A DNA stretch of 64,000 bases from contig JABTVA010000010.1 in the NCBI GenBank assembly GCA_015075075.1, positions 44,158 to 108,157 on the forward strand. Direction: 5' to 3'. Source of the stretch: Deltaproteobacteria bacterium (GTDB lineage: Bacteria; Desulfobacterota; GWC2-55-46). Position numbers and translations under genes: made by a program. Positions 18,894 to 25,922 of this stretch are shown here, one piece after another (the stretch's first letter is position 1; every line of letters starts with the position of its first letter). The notes under the pieces were generated by a model. That model did no database searches, was not told where the DNA came from, and saw nothing but the letters and a program-made list of their open reading frames with translations.

Positions 18894-18921
18894 GAGATTC
18901 TTCGCTTCGCTCAGAATGACA
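18894..18921. repeat. Short dispersed-type repeat between hypF and hypB
   Basis: The string GAGATTCTTCGCTTCGCTCA continues into GAATGACA. I recall this motif as a recurrent intergenic element in many bacterial genomes. Only one copy is seen here, overlapping nothing coding, 20 bases from the start of hypF. Confidence 0.4.
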
Positions 18922-18924
18922 TGC

Positions 18925-19587
18925 TTATTTAGCATGTCTAACGGCCCCGGCGAGAAATCTCGCCCACTCCGCCACCCCCGCGCCTGTCCTGCACGAGGTC
19001 TCGAAAATCTTCAAATAAGGGTTGACCTTGAGCGCGTTATCCCTGGCCTTTTTAATGTCGAAATCCGTATGCGGTACGAGGTCGGACTTGTTTATTATGA
19101 GCGCTTCCGAGGCGCTGAATATGGCCGGGTATTTGAGGGGCTTATCGTCCCCTTCGGCGGCGGACATGACCATGACCTTCATGTCCTCGCCCAAGTCGTA
19201 CTCGGCGGGGCAGACCATGTTCCCGACGTTCTCGATTACCAGCAGCTCTATTCCCGGCTGCGCGAAGACCCAGGGGAGCGCGTGGCTGACCTGGTGGGCA
19301 TCGAGGTGGCAGGCCCTGCCGGTGGTTATCTGGAGCGCCGGGATGCCGAGCCTCTCTATCCTCTTTGAATCGAAGTCGCCTTCGAGGTCGCCTTCCACCA
19401 CCGCGAAGCCGATCCCGAGGGCCTTGAGCTCAGCGGCCATCCGCTCTATGAGCGAGGTCTTCCCGGCCCCGGGCGCGCTTACGATATTTATGGCATAGAC
19501 GCCTTTATCCGAGAGGGCCTTCCTGTTCCGGGCCGCTATTTCGTCGTTTCTCGCAAGTATCTTTTCCTCTATCACTATTTCGTGCAT
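18925..19587 (-). CDS. hypB: Hydrogenase nickel-incorporation GTPase HypB
   Basis: A 220-residue SIMIBI GTPase that delivers nickel to NiFe hydrogenase with HypA. The P-loop is SAPGAGKTSL (residues 37-46), followed by the VEGDLEGDFDSKRIE switch, the ENVGNMVCP metal/switch region, and NKSDL for guanine. The N-terminal histidine-rich nickel-storage stretch of some HypB proteins is absent. It is the third gene of the operon; a 74-base gap separates it from hypA. Confidence 0.95.
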   Translation of the reverse strand: MHEIVIEEKILARNDEIAARNRKALSDKGVYAINIVSAPGAGKTSLIERMAAELKALGIGFAVVEGDLEGDFDSKRIERLGIPALQITTGRACHLDAHQVSHALPWVFAQPGIELLVIENVGNMVCPAEYDLGEDMKVMVMSAAEGDDKPLKYPAIFSASEALIINKSDLVPHTDFDIKKARDNALKVNPYLKIFETSCRTGAGVAEWARFLAGAVRHAK

Positions 19588-19661
19588 ATTTATATGGTTC
19601 CTGTCGGGAAGCCCCGGTCTTTAAACTTTGCTCTCCGGATATTCCCAGGACTTAGTTAGGG

Positions 19662-20003
19662 TCAAACGCCTTCCATCGAGACTATGTCGAGCTCGTTGCC
19701 GCCCGCCATCTCGACCGAGCTACAGCCGCACCCGGGGCAGGTCCTCTCGAATTTGATTATCCTGAATACATTGCCGCAGTCCTTGCACCTGCCCCTGAGC
19801 GGAGCCTCCTCGATTTCAAGGGCCGCGCCCTCGAACGGGGTGCCCTTTATCGACGCCTCGAAGCAGAACCTCAGGGCCTCCGGCTCAACGGCCGTAAGCT
19901 CGCCCACCCGTATCCTGACGCTCCGGAGTTCCTTGAGCGCCGCCTTTTCCATCTCCGCCCTGATGGTGTCGAGGAGGCTCATCGTTATTGACATCTCGTG
20001 CAT
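19662..20003 (-). CDS. hypA: Hydrogenase nickel-incorporation protein HypA
   Basis: A 113-residue protein. The N-terminus MHEMSI provides the nickel-binding Met1-His2-Glu3. The zinc site is C-K-D-C and C-P-G-C in the C-terminal half. I chose the start at 20003 because nickel binding requires His2; longer in-frame readings would bury it. The start codon falls two bases after the stop of the upstream protease gene, so translation is probably coupled. Confidence 0.95.
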   Translation of the reverse strand: MHEMSITMSLLDTIRAEMEKAALKELRSVRIRVGELTAVEPEALRFCFEASIKGTPFEGAALEIEEAPLRGRCKDCGNVFRIIKFERTCPGCGCSSVEMAGGNELDIVSMEGV

Positions 20004-20004
20004 C

Positions 20005-20502
20005 TCAAACCTTCTTTTCCGCCCTGAAGCCGAACCTTGCAAGCTCTTCCCTTATGGCCTCTGCAGCGAGCGGAACTGACCGGGCGGCCAGAGCGGTGAG
20101 CTCAAGGCCCGGTGTAATGTCCTCGGGGATTATCCCGATTATGACGAGCTCGGGGCTCAGGCCCTGGAATTTCGCTATTTCGATTAAGTCCCTGAGGCCG
20201 ATCTGATGGGCGCTGGTCGACTTCAGCGCGGGCCATTTTGCGACCTCCTCCCCGGGTATCCGGATGACCTTCCCGGGAGGGCCGCTTGCGGCCACCGCGT
20301 CGACCACGATGATGTGAGAGTAGTCTTTTATGTAAGAGAGAAGGCCCAGGCCCGAGGTGCCGCCGTCAAGGCAGTCGATGTCCGGGCCGAAGCCGTAGCG
20401 CTCGGAGAAATACTCTATCGCCCTTACCCCCAGGCCCTCGTCCTTCAGGAGCACGTTCCCTATCCCGAGCACAAGGGCCCTTTTACGTTTTGCATCATTC
20501 AT
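20005..20502 (-). CDS. NiFe-hydrogenase maturation protease (HyaD/HupD type)
   Basis: A 165-residue endopeptidase that removes the C-terminal tail of the hydrogenase large subunit after nickel insertion. The family blocks GIGNVLLKDEGLGVRAIEY and DGGTSGLGLL carry the conserved acidic nickel ligands (Glu in DEG and Asp in DGG). ATG 20502 is preferred over a TTG two codons earlier. First gene of the protease-hypABFCDE operon. The hydrogenase subunits themselves are not in this window. Confidence 0.9.
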   Translation of the reverse strand: MNDAKRKRALVLGIGNVLLKDEGLGVRAIEYFSERYGFGPDIDCLDGGTSGLGLLSYIKDYSHIIVVDAVAASGPPGKVIRIPGEEVAKWPALKSTSAHQIGLRDLIEIAKFQGLSPELVIIGIIPEDITPGLELTALAARSVPLAAEAIREELARFGFRAEKKV

Positions 20503-20528
20503 TCGCAAAAAGGGGCATCAAAGAGGCC

Positions 20529-20618
20529 TTGATATGAATATTTTATCAAAAAAGGGCATCCAGGCCAACTATTAAACTCTTGTAAATACAAGGAAATCCG
20601 GATTATAATCCCATCCGG
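20529..20618. promoter_or_regulatory. Three stacked inverted repeats ahead of the hydrogenase-maturation operon
   Basis: Three dyads lie within 120 bases upstream of the protease start: TTGATA-N9-TATCAA (20529-20549), the perfect CTTGTA-AA-TACAAG (20579-20592), and CCGGAT-N9-ATCCGG (20598-20618) with TATAAT inside its loop. They look like regulator sites. The first resembles an FNR half-site pair but with the wrong spacing. Confidence 0.45.
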
Positions 20619-20625
20619 GAAGGAC

Positions 20626-20739
20626 TCAGGAAAGGAAAAAAAGAAGGACGAGCCCGGCTATGACGACAAGGTTCACCGCCGCGCCGATGAATATCAGGAT
20701 ATCCGCGGCCCCGGCCTTTTCAAAAGCTCGTCCAAGCAT
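20626..20739 (-). CDS. 37-residue single-helix membrane peptide
   Basis: Begins MLGRAFEKAGAADILIFIGA and ends with a hydrophobic run finishing LVLLFFLS, so one membrane helix fills about residues 13-36. Promoter TTGACA-N17-TAATCT (20746-20774) puts +1 on the ATG itself, with AAGGGG between, so the peptide may be made from a leaderless message. It lies between the maturation operon and the bd-like cluster and mirrors a second 37-residue peptide on the other strand. No known family recognised. Confidence 0.5.
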   Translation of the reverse strand: MLGRAFEKAGAADILIFIGAAVNLVVIAGLVLLFFLS

Positions 20740-20745
20740 CCCCTT

Positions 20746-20774
20746 AGATTAATCCATGGGCATTTTTTTGTCAA
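20746..20774 (-). promoter_or_regulatory. Promoter of the minus-strand 37-residue peptide
   Basis: On the minus strand TTGACA, 17 bases, TAATCT, then six bases (AAGGGG) and the ATG at 20739. This spacing predicts a leaderless transcript. Confidence 0.5.
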
Positions 20775-20784
20775 ACCGCGAAAT

Positions 20785-20898
20785 ATGAGAACAGTGCTTG
20801 CATTCATAGCGTCGGTCCTGGGTTTCGGCGCGCTCTTTTTCGTCCTTGACCTCCTCCTCTTCAACGCTCAGGGCCTGAGCTTCTTTTTTAATGGCTGA
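20785..20898 (+). CDS. 37-residue single-helix membrane peptide ahead of the bd-like oxidase
   Basis: Begins MRTVLAFIASVLGFGALFFV and continues as one hydrophobic helix to about residue 25, ending LSFFFNG. The stop is nine bases before the start of the CydA-like gene, so the two are almost certainly one operon. Small one-helix peptides (CydX, CydS, CcoH-like) are frequent partners of terminal oxidases. The position suggests such a subunit, but the sequence is not recognisably CydX. No clear ribosome site. Confidence 0.55.
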   Translation: MRTVLAFIASVLGFGALFFVLDLLLFNAQGLSFFFNG

Positions 20899-20907
20899 GG
20901 GGGACTG

Positions 20908-22686
20908 ATGCCGCTTCCGATGAAAAAAGGCCCGCCCGGAAATGCCCTTTCAAGCCCGGCGCTCATCATAGGAATCCTTTTTTTGGCCGCGTCCGCGCTC
21001 TTTCCGTCCGAGTCGTACGGTTCGGCGTATGCGCCCGCCCCTCTCCTCGGCCCGGGCGACTACCCTTCGGTCAAGGGCTTAAGCCCGAGGCTCGCAGTAT
21101 GGCTCGCCGCGCAGATGCACGTCTGGTTCGCTGCCTTCGTGCTCGCGGTCCCCATCTTCGTCGTAATACTCGAATTCATCGGGGTCGTCAAGAAGGACGC
21201 CCGCTACGACAGGGTCGCCTACGAGTTCCTGCGGGTGAGCATTACGGCCTTTTCGCTCACAGCCATAACGGGCGGCATGCTCCTTGGCGCGCTAATCGTA
21301 TTCTACCCTGGCCTCATGAGGTACCTCGCCTCGATATTCGGTCCCACCGCGATATTTTACGCGCTCTTTTTCCTCCTCGAAACCGCGGCCCTCTATACCT
21401 ACTATTACGGCTGGAAGCGCATGGCCGAAGGGCGGTCGAAGCTCCTCCACCTTGCGGTGGGCCTCGGGCTCAATATATCCGGGACAGGGCTCATGTTCGT
21501 GGCCAACGCATGGGTGACCTTCATGATGACGCCCTCGGGAGTGGACGGGGCCGGCGTATTCAGCGGCAATCTCTGGGAGGCGGTCAACAACCACCTCTGG
21601 AGCCCCATGAACCTCCACAGGTTCATAGCCAATATCGCCTACGGCGGCTCCATCGTAGGCGCGTACGCCGCGTACAGGTTCCTCGGCGCATCAAACGAGG
21701 AGGAGAGGGCGCATTACGACTGGATGGGCTACACCGCGAGCCTTATCGCCATAGGCGCGCTCCTGCCGCTCCCCTTTGCCGGGTACTGGCTCACGGCCGA
21801 GATATACGCTTTCAGCCAGCAGATGGGCATAACTCTCATGGGAGGGGTCTTCGCCTGGCTCTTTATAATACAGGCCGTAATAATAGGCGCGCTGTTCCTT
21901 GCCGCGAACTACTACCTATGGTGCGGCTTCGGGAGGGGCGCATACGGGGATGCGTATATCAAGTACGTAAAGTACATTGCCCTGGTCGTTGCCGCCTCCT
22001 TCCTCGTCTGGTTCACCCCGCACACGCTCATACTCACGCCGTCGGAGGCGCGCGCCATCGGCGGGCAGTACCACCCGTACCTGGGGCCCCTGGGGCTCAT
22101 GCCGGCCAAGAACACGGCCGTGAACATGATGCTCCTTTTCACGTTCCTTTCCTTTATCCTTTACAGGAGGGCCCACAGGAGGCCCGTTGCCGCATGGGTA
22201 AAATACTGGAACGCGCTCCAGGCCGGGCTCTTCACTGCCGCGGTCGCGAACATATCCTTCCTCGGGGTCTACTACGGCTATTTCACCAACACCGTCTACA
22301 AGGTCGCGTCGTCGGTCCCGCAGGTGGCGACGACCCTTTTCGTCATCGTCGCCTGCCTCGTAATCGAATGGCTCATGGGCCGGGGCGGAAAAAGAGAGGA
22401 TTTCAAATGGGGGCGCATGCCCGAGAGGAGCCAGTACGCGCTCATACTCATAGCCGTCTCGTTTACCTGGCTCATGGGCCTTATGGGGTTCGTCCGCTCG
22501 GCCATAAGGCAGCACTGGCACGTATATTCGATAATGAAGGACGCCTCGGCAGAGGCGTTCACGCCTTCCATCGCCTACGCCGCAAAGGTGGTCTCAACGG
22601 GCACGATAGTCTTTCTTGCCATAGTCGTATTCATATTCTGGCTCGGCGGCATGGGGCAGGGTAGTGAGGCCGGGAAGGATGGGTAG
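20908..22686 (+). CDS. CydA-like (cytochrome bd-like) quinol oxidase subunit I
   Basis: A 592-residue protein with about 14 membrane helices. The layout follows CydA: His71 in AAQMHVWF corresponds to the high-spin haem ligand, and His237 in MNLHRFIANIAYGGS to the haem b558 ligand, after a FVANAWVTFMMTPSG block like the CydA GWMQNPVG region. The quinone-loop signature GRQPW of true CydA is missing. Instead of a CydB partner, three cytochrome c genes follow with overlapping or adjacent starts. Bd-like proteins of this kind are known from Nitrospira-type genomes, where their reaction is debated. It may accept electrons from cytochrome c rather than quinol; that is inference. GAGGGGG precedes the ATG. 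Confidence 0.82.
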   Translation: MPLPMKKGPPGNALSSPALIIGILFLAASALFPSESYGSAYAPAPLLGPGDYPSVKGLSPRLAVWLAAQMHVWFAAFVLAVPIFVVILEFIGVVKKDARYDRVAYEFLRVSITAFSLTAITGGMLLGALIVFYPGLMRYLASIFGPTAIFYALFFLLETAALYTYYYGWKRMAEGRSKLLHLAVGLGLNISGTGLMFVANAWVTFMMTPSGVDGAGVFSGNLWEAVNNHLWSPMNLHRFIANIAYGGSIVGAYAAYRFLGASNEEERAHYDWMGYTASLIAIGALLPLPFAGYWLTAEIYAFSQQMGITLMGGVFAWLFIIQAVIIGALFLAANYYLWCGFGRGAYGDAYIKYVKYIALVVAASFLVWFTPHTLILTPSEARAIGGQYHPYLGPLGLMPAKNTAVNMMLLFTFLSFILYRRAHRRPVAAWVKYWNALQAGLFTAAVANISFLGVYYGYFTNTVYKVASSVPQVATTLFVIVACLVIEWLMGRGGKREDFKWGRMPERSQYALILIAVSFTWLMGLMGFVRSAIRQHWHVYSIMKDASAEAFTPSIAYAAKVVSTGTIVFLAIVVFIFWLGGMGQGSEAGKDG

Positions 22687-23200
22687 GTTCGCAAGGGCCG
22701 CGGCCTTCAGCCTGTTTATCATCGGTCTCTATACCTTCTATTCGGTATTCGTGATACCGCCCATCAACCCCGGCGAGCCGCCGTCCGAAAGCGCCGCCTC
22801 AGGCGGGCCTGCCACGATTGAGGAGCTTCTGGCCCTCGGCGAGGAGGTCTACAATGGAAAAGGGGCGTGCTCGCTCTGCCATACCAGGGATGGCGGCAGG
22901 GCCCCGGCGCTCGACGATTCGGCCCTGGCCGCGAAAGCCCGGTTTTCCGCGCCGGGCTATTCCGGCAAAGCCGCGGACGTCGAAAGCTACCTCTACGAGT
23001 CGCTCGTCGACCCGTCGGCCTATGTGGTTCCGGGCTACGGCGTAAGCGGCACTGACGACCGCGTAAGCCCCATGCCTGGCGTGAGGGAAAGCTCGATAGG
23101 GCTGAACGATACGGAAATACGGGCCGTGATAGCATACCTCCAGAGCATCTCAGGGGCGGAGATAACGGTAGCGCTCCCGGGAGAGGGGGCAGGGGAATGA
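22679..23200 (+). CDS. Membrane-anchored mono-haem cytochrome c
   Basis: A 173-residue protein with one uncleaved N-terminal helix (about residues 5-25) and a single haem site CSLCH near residue 66, inside a class-I cytochrome c fold. PMPGV and the AVIAYLQSIS helix supply the usual C-terminal end; Met of PMPG is a likely sixth ligand. The start overlaps the end of the CydA-like gene by eight bases; a GTG at 22664 is an alternative. It is the first of three cytochromes that appear to be subunits of the bd-like complex. Confidence 0.8.
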   Translation: MGRFARAAAFSLFIIGLYTFYSVFVIPPINPGEPPSESAASGGPATIEELLALGEEVYNGKGACSLCHTRDGGRAPALDDSALAAKARFSAPGYSGKAADVESYLYESLVDPSAYVVPGYGVSGTDDRVSPMPGVRESSIGLNDTEIRAVIAYLQSISGAEITVALPGEGAGE

Positions 23201-23946
23201 GGCTCTTCAAGTTCATCGCCATAAACCTCTTCTTCTACGCGCTCCTTAAGGCCCCGGGCCTCCTTGCCGGGAAGCCAATCCCGTCGAGCGTAATCACGAT
23301 GTACATGTTTTTTATTGTCGTGACGGTCCTGCTCGTCATGACCATCACCGACGAGGGCGCAAATGAGCTTTTCGCGCCGTTAAGGTCGCTCCTGGAAGAC
23401 CCCTCAAGGTCGCTTGCCCGGAATATCCTTTTTGTTCTCCTCCCCATAGGAGCCGCGCTCTCGGTATATTATTCGGCTGCCGAGCCTGCCCCCCCGTTTG
23501 AGCTCAGGAGCGCGCACCCGGCCCCGCCCGGCGCAGTGCGCGCCTACGGGAAGGCCTACGAGCTTGACGGGCTTGAAAACCCGCTCCGGCCGCTTGAACG
23601 AGAAGACCCCGCCGCCTTTAAAGAGATGGTCCGCGAGGGAGGGGAGGTCTACTTCAGGAACTGCCTTTTCTGCCACGGGGCCAAGCTCGACGGCAGGGGG
23701 CATTACGCCCACGCAATGGACCCGCTCCCCATGCCCTTCACCGGAAGCGATACCATCGCGCAGCTAAAGGAGTCCTATCTTTTCTGGAGGATCGTAAGGG
23801 GCGGGCCGGGACTGCCGAGGGAGGGCGGCCCGAACATCTCGGCAATGCCCGCCTGGGAGGATGAGCTTACGGAGGAAGAGGTCTGGAAGGTGATTCTCTT
23901 TATTTACGATTACACCGGGAACAGGCCCAGGAGCTGGAAGGACTGA
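23197..23946 (+). CDS. Membrane-anchored mono-haem cytochrome c with three helices
   Basis: A 249-residue protein with hydrophobic helices at about 5-22, 30-48 and 72-88, then a periplasmic cytochrome c domain with haem site CLFCH (about residue 151). The domain contains ISAMPAW, a likely Met ligand, and ends with VWKVILFIYDYTG, the usual C-terminal helix. The start overlaps the previous gene by four bases (ATGA). Role inferred from position: an electron-transfer subunit between the bd-like core and a soluble or outer carrier. Confidence 0.8.
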   Translation: MRLFKFIAINLFFYALLKAPGLLAGKPIPSSVITMYMFFIVVTVLLVMTITDEGANELFAPLRSLLEDPSRSLARNILFVLLPIGAALSVYYSAAEPAPPFELRSAHPAPPGAVRAYGKAYELDGLENPLRPLEREDPAAFKEMVREGGEVYFRNCLFCHGAKLDGRGHYAHAMDPLPMPFTGSDTIAQLKESYLFWRIVRGGPGLPREGGPNISAMPAWEDELTEEEVWKVILFIYDYTGNRPRSWKD

Positions 23947-23947
23947 G

Positions 23948-25546
23948 ATGGCGCTGCCGATTCAAGAGATAAAATGGCGTTTCAGCCGGAGGCGTACATG
24001 GGCGCCGTTCTTATCAGCGTGCGGCCTTGCCATGCTCCTTATTCCAGCCGCCTCTCTCCAGTCCGCGTTTGCCTCGGACGGCGACCCGGAAAAGGGCAGG
24101 GCTATCTACGAGAAGCGCTGCTCATGGTGCCACGGCCTTGAGGGCGCGGGCGACGGCCCGGCTGCCGAATTCTTGAACCCGCCACCGAGGGACCTTACGT
24201 TCGGCCTGTACAAGTGGAAGTCCACCCCGTTCGACGAATACTCCCCCTCGGGCGAGGACTTTGAAAGGATGATAGCCGGGGATGGTTCTCATGCCGGCAT
24301 ATCCGGCTGGAACGGCATGAGCGGGACCTCGATGCCCGGATGGGGGGATGTCATGGGCCCGGAAGAGACAAGGCACATGGCCGCCTACATGAGGTCGCTT
24401 TCAGGCCTTGAAAATGCCGAGATGCCGGCCATAAGCCTTGCCGGAAGGATACGACCCGGCCCTGAGAGCATCGAGCGGGGCCGCGTGCTTTTCAAGGACA
24501 GGTGCGCCGAGTGCCACGGCCTTAACGGGCGGGGCGACGGCGCCAAGAAGCTCCGTGACGACTGGGGCGCGAGGACCTGGCCGAGGGACCTCACAAAAGG
24601 CTGGACCTTCAGGATGGGGAGCGGCCCCGAAGACATATACACGCGGGTGACGGTCGGCATACCGGGCACCCAGATGCCGAGCTTCGCGGACCCGTCTTCA
24701 AAAAAGGCGATGACCGAGGAGGAGAGGTGGGATGTCGCCAATTACGCCGCCACCCTTGACGAGCCTTCGAGAAGGCCCATCCCGGAAGCAGTGGTAAAGG
24801 CCGTTAAGGTGGAAGGGGGCCTTCCCCTTGCGCACTCGGACAAACTATGGGATTCCGCGCCCGAGGCCGACTACTTCCTTTTTCCGCAGATAATAGCGGG
24901 GGAGAAGGCCTTTACGCCTTCGCTTGATTCGATTTCAGTAAAGGCCGTGCATAATGGCAATGAGATCGCCTTTCTCCTCGAATGGAACGACCCGACGAAC
25001 TCGATGCCGTGGGACCCTAAGGCCGTCGAGGTCGCCGACGGCCCGCTATTCCCGGACGGCGCGGCTATCCAGTTCCCGGCCGGCGAGGTCAAGGGCGGAC
25101 GGCCGTACTTCGGCATGGGCGACGGCAGGAAGCCGGTCGAGATATGGCATTGGAGGAGCCCTGAAAGCGAATTTGAAAAAGATACATTCGGGGTGCTGGA
25201 GGCAAAGGGCTTCGAGCGCATGACCCGGAAGACGGTTCCAGAAACTGCCGGCTTCGAGGCCCGCGGCGTATACGACAACGGCAGGTGGCGGGTCGTTATG
25301 AAGGGCCCGCTCAATCATGAGAACGGCCCCCTCTTCGAAGAAGGCTCTTTCACCCCGATAGCCTTCGCCCTGTGGGACGGCTCCAACGGCGACAACAAGG
25401 GAAAGCACGTCATGACCGGGTGGGAATGGGCAAGGCTCGAAAAAGAAGCGCCCGGCCCCTCATACATGTGGCCGCTCGCAGCTGGCGGCTTCGTCCTCGC
25501 AGCCGAGTTGCTATGGCTCTTCCTCAAAAGGGGCAGAAAGGATTGA
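23948..25546 (+). CDS. Di-haem cytochrome c fused to an ethylbenzene-dehydrogenase-type haem b domain
   Basis: A 532-residue protein: signal segment (to about residue 43), cytochrome c domain 1 (CSWCH near 58), cytochrome c domain 2 (CAECH near 188), then a beta-rich domain at about 275-500 and a C-terminal anchor helix. The third domain resembles the EB_dh / DMSO-reductase-family gamma subunit that binds haem b: note LWDSAPEADYFLFPQ, VAFLLEW-like FLLEWNDPTNS, DGAAIQFP, and GSFTPIAFALWDGSNG. Such gamma subunits pass electrons from periplasmic molybdoenzymes, but no molybdoenzyme lies here. It is co-transcribed with the bd-like gene and two other cytochromes, separated from the last by one base. 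Confidence 0.82.
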   Translation: MALPIQEIKWRFSRRRTWAPFLSACGLAMLLIPAASLQSAFASDGDPEKGRAIYEKRCSWCHGLEGAGDGPAAEFLNPPPRDLTFGLYKWKSTPFDEYSPSGEDFERMIAGDGSHAGISGWNGMSGTSMPGWGDVMGPEETRHMAAYMRSLSGLENAEMPAISLAGRIRPGPESIERGRVLFKDRCAECHGLNGRGDGAKKLRDDWGARTWPRDLTKGWTFRMGSGPEDIYTRVTVGIPGTQMPSFADPSSKKAMTEEERWDVANYAATLDEPSRRPIPEAVVKAVKVEGGLPLAHSDKLWDSAPEADYFLFPQIIAGEKAFTPSLDSISVKAVHNGNEIAFLLEWNDPTNSMPWDPKAVEVADGPLFPDGAAIQFPAGEVKGGRPYFGMGDGRKPVEIWHWRSPESEFEKDTFGVLEAKGFERMTRKTVPETAGFEARGVYDNGRWRVVMKGPLNHENGPLFEEGSFTPIAFALWDGSNGDNKGKHVMTGWEWARLEKEAPGPSYMWPLAAGGFVLAAELLWLFLKRGRKD

Positions 25547-25563
25547 AGGTTGCTGGATAGACT

Positions 25564-25601
25564 TTTGAGAGAACCTTTTTTGTAAAAAAGGTTCTCTCAA
25601 A
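25564..25601. terminator. Perfect 18-bp hairpin after the bd-like cluster
   Basis: TTTGAGAGAACCTTTTTT pairs exactly with AAAAAAGGTTCTCTCAAA across a two-base loop. With T-runs on both strands it fits a strong bidirectional terminator. Confidence 0.75.
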
Positions 25602-25628
25602 CTCTCTCCAAAAAACTTTCAGGTCTTC

Positions 25629-25659
25629 CTGAGAAAACCCCAATTGGGGGTTTTCTCAG
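25629..25659. repeat. Second perfect hairpin (13 bp) in the same gap
   Basis: CTGAGAAAACCCC and GGGGTTTTCTCAG pair exactly around AATTG. Further degenerate copies of AAACTTT/AAAGTTT and GGTTCC lie up to about 25715. The cluster looks like a compound intergenic repeat. Confidence 0.5.
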
Positions 25660-25722
25660 AACCAAAAGTCTTTGAGGGGGTCTGAAACTTTCACAGAAAG
25701 GTTCCCTGGTTTCGGAAGTCCT

Positions 25723-25922
25723 TCAGCCTTTTTGCCCTTTTCGGGAGCCGAAGGCGATGAGGGCCGCGCCTGCTGCGGCCATTGCGATGTAGAAGGGGTC
25801 GAGGGGGGAGGCGGCCCTTGCGTTTAGGAGGATGTTCACGAGGCCGAGCGAGACGAGGGCCGCGCCGATGAACCTGGGCGCGGCGCCTTTTATTCCCTTT
25901 TGGTTTCCGTTATCCCGGTCAT
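25723..25922 (-). pseudogene. Possible small two-helix membrane protein, frame-broken
   Basis: A readable stretch (about 25723-25890) encodes IKGAAPRFIGAALVSLGLV and then a second hydrophobic run ending AALIAFGSRKGQKG, as in small two-helix membrane proteins. It lacks a start in its own frame; the nearest ATG (25922) needs a one-base shift. It overlaps the end of the radical-SAM gene upstream. Function unknown. Confidence 0.3.

Noticed and set aside
20529..20549. FNR box upstream of the hydrogenase-maturation operon
   Set aside because: The half sites TTGAT and ATCAA are 11 bases apart instead of the required four, so it is listed only as an unspecified dyad.
20908..22686. Ordinary cytochrome bd subunit I (CydA) with a missing CydB
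   Set aside because: The GRQPW quinone loop is absent, the N-terminus is longer, and cytochrome c genes follow instead of cydB.
23948..25546. Gamma subunit of a periplasmic nitrite, chlorate or selenate oxidoreductase
   Set aside because: The EB_dh-like domain fits, but no alpha or beta molybdoenzyme subunit is in the window and the gene is tied to the bd-like cluster.
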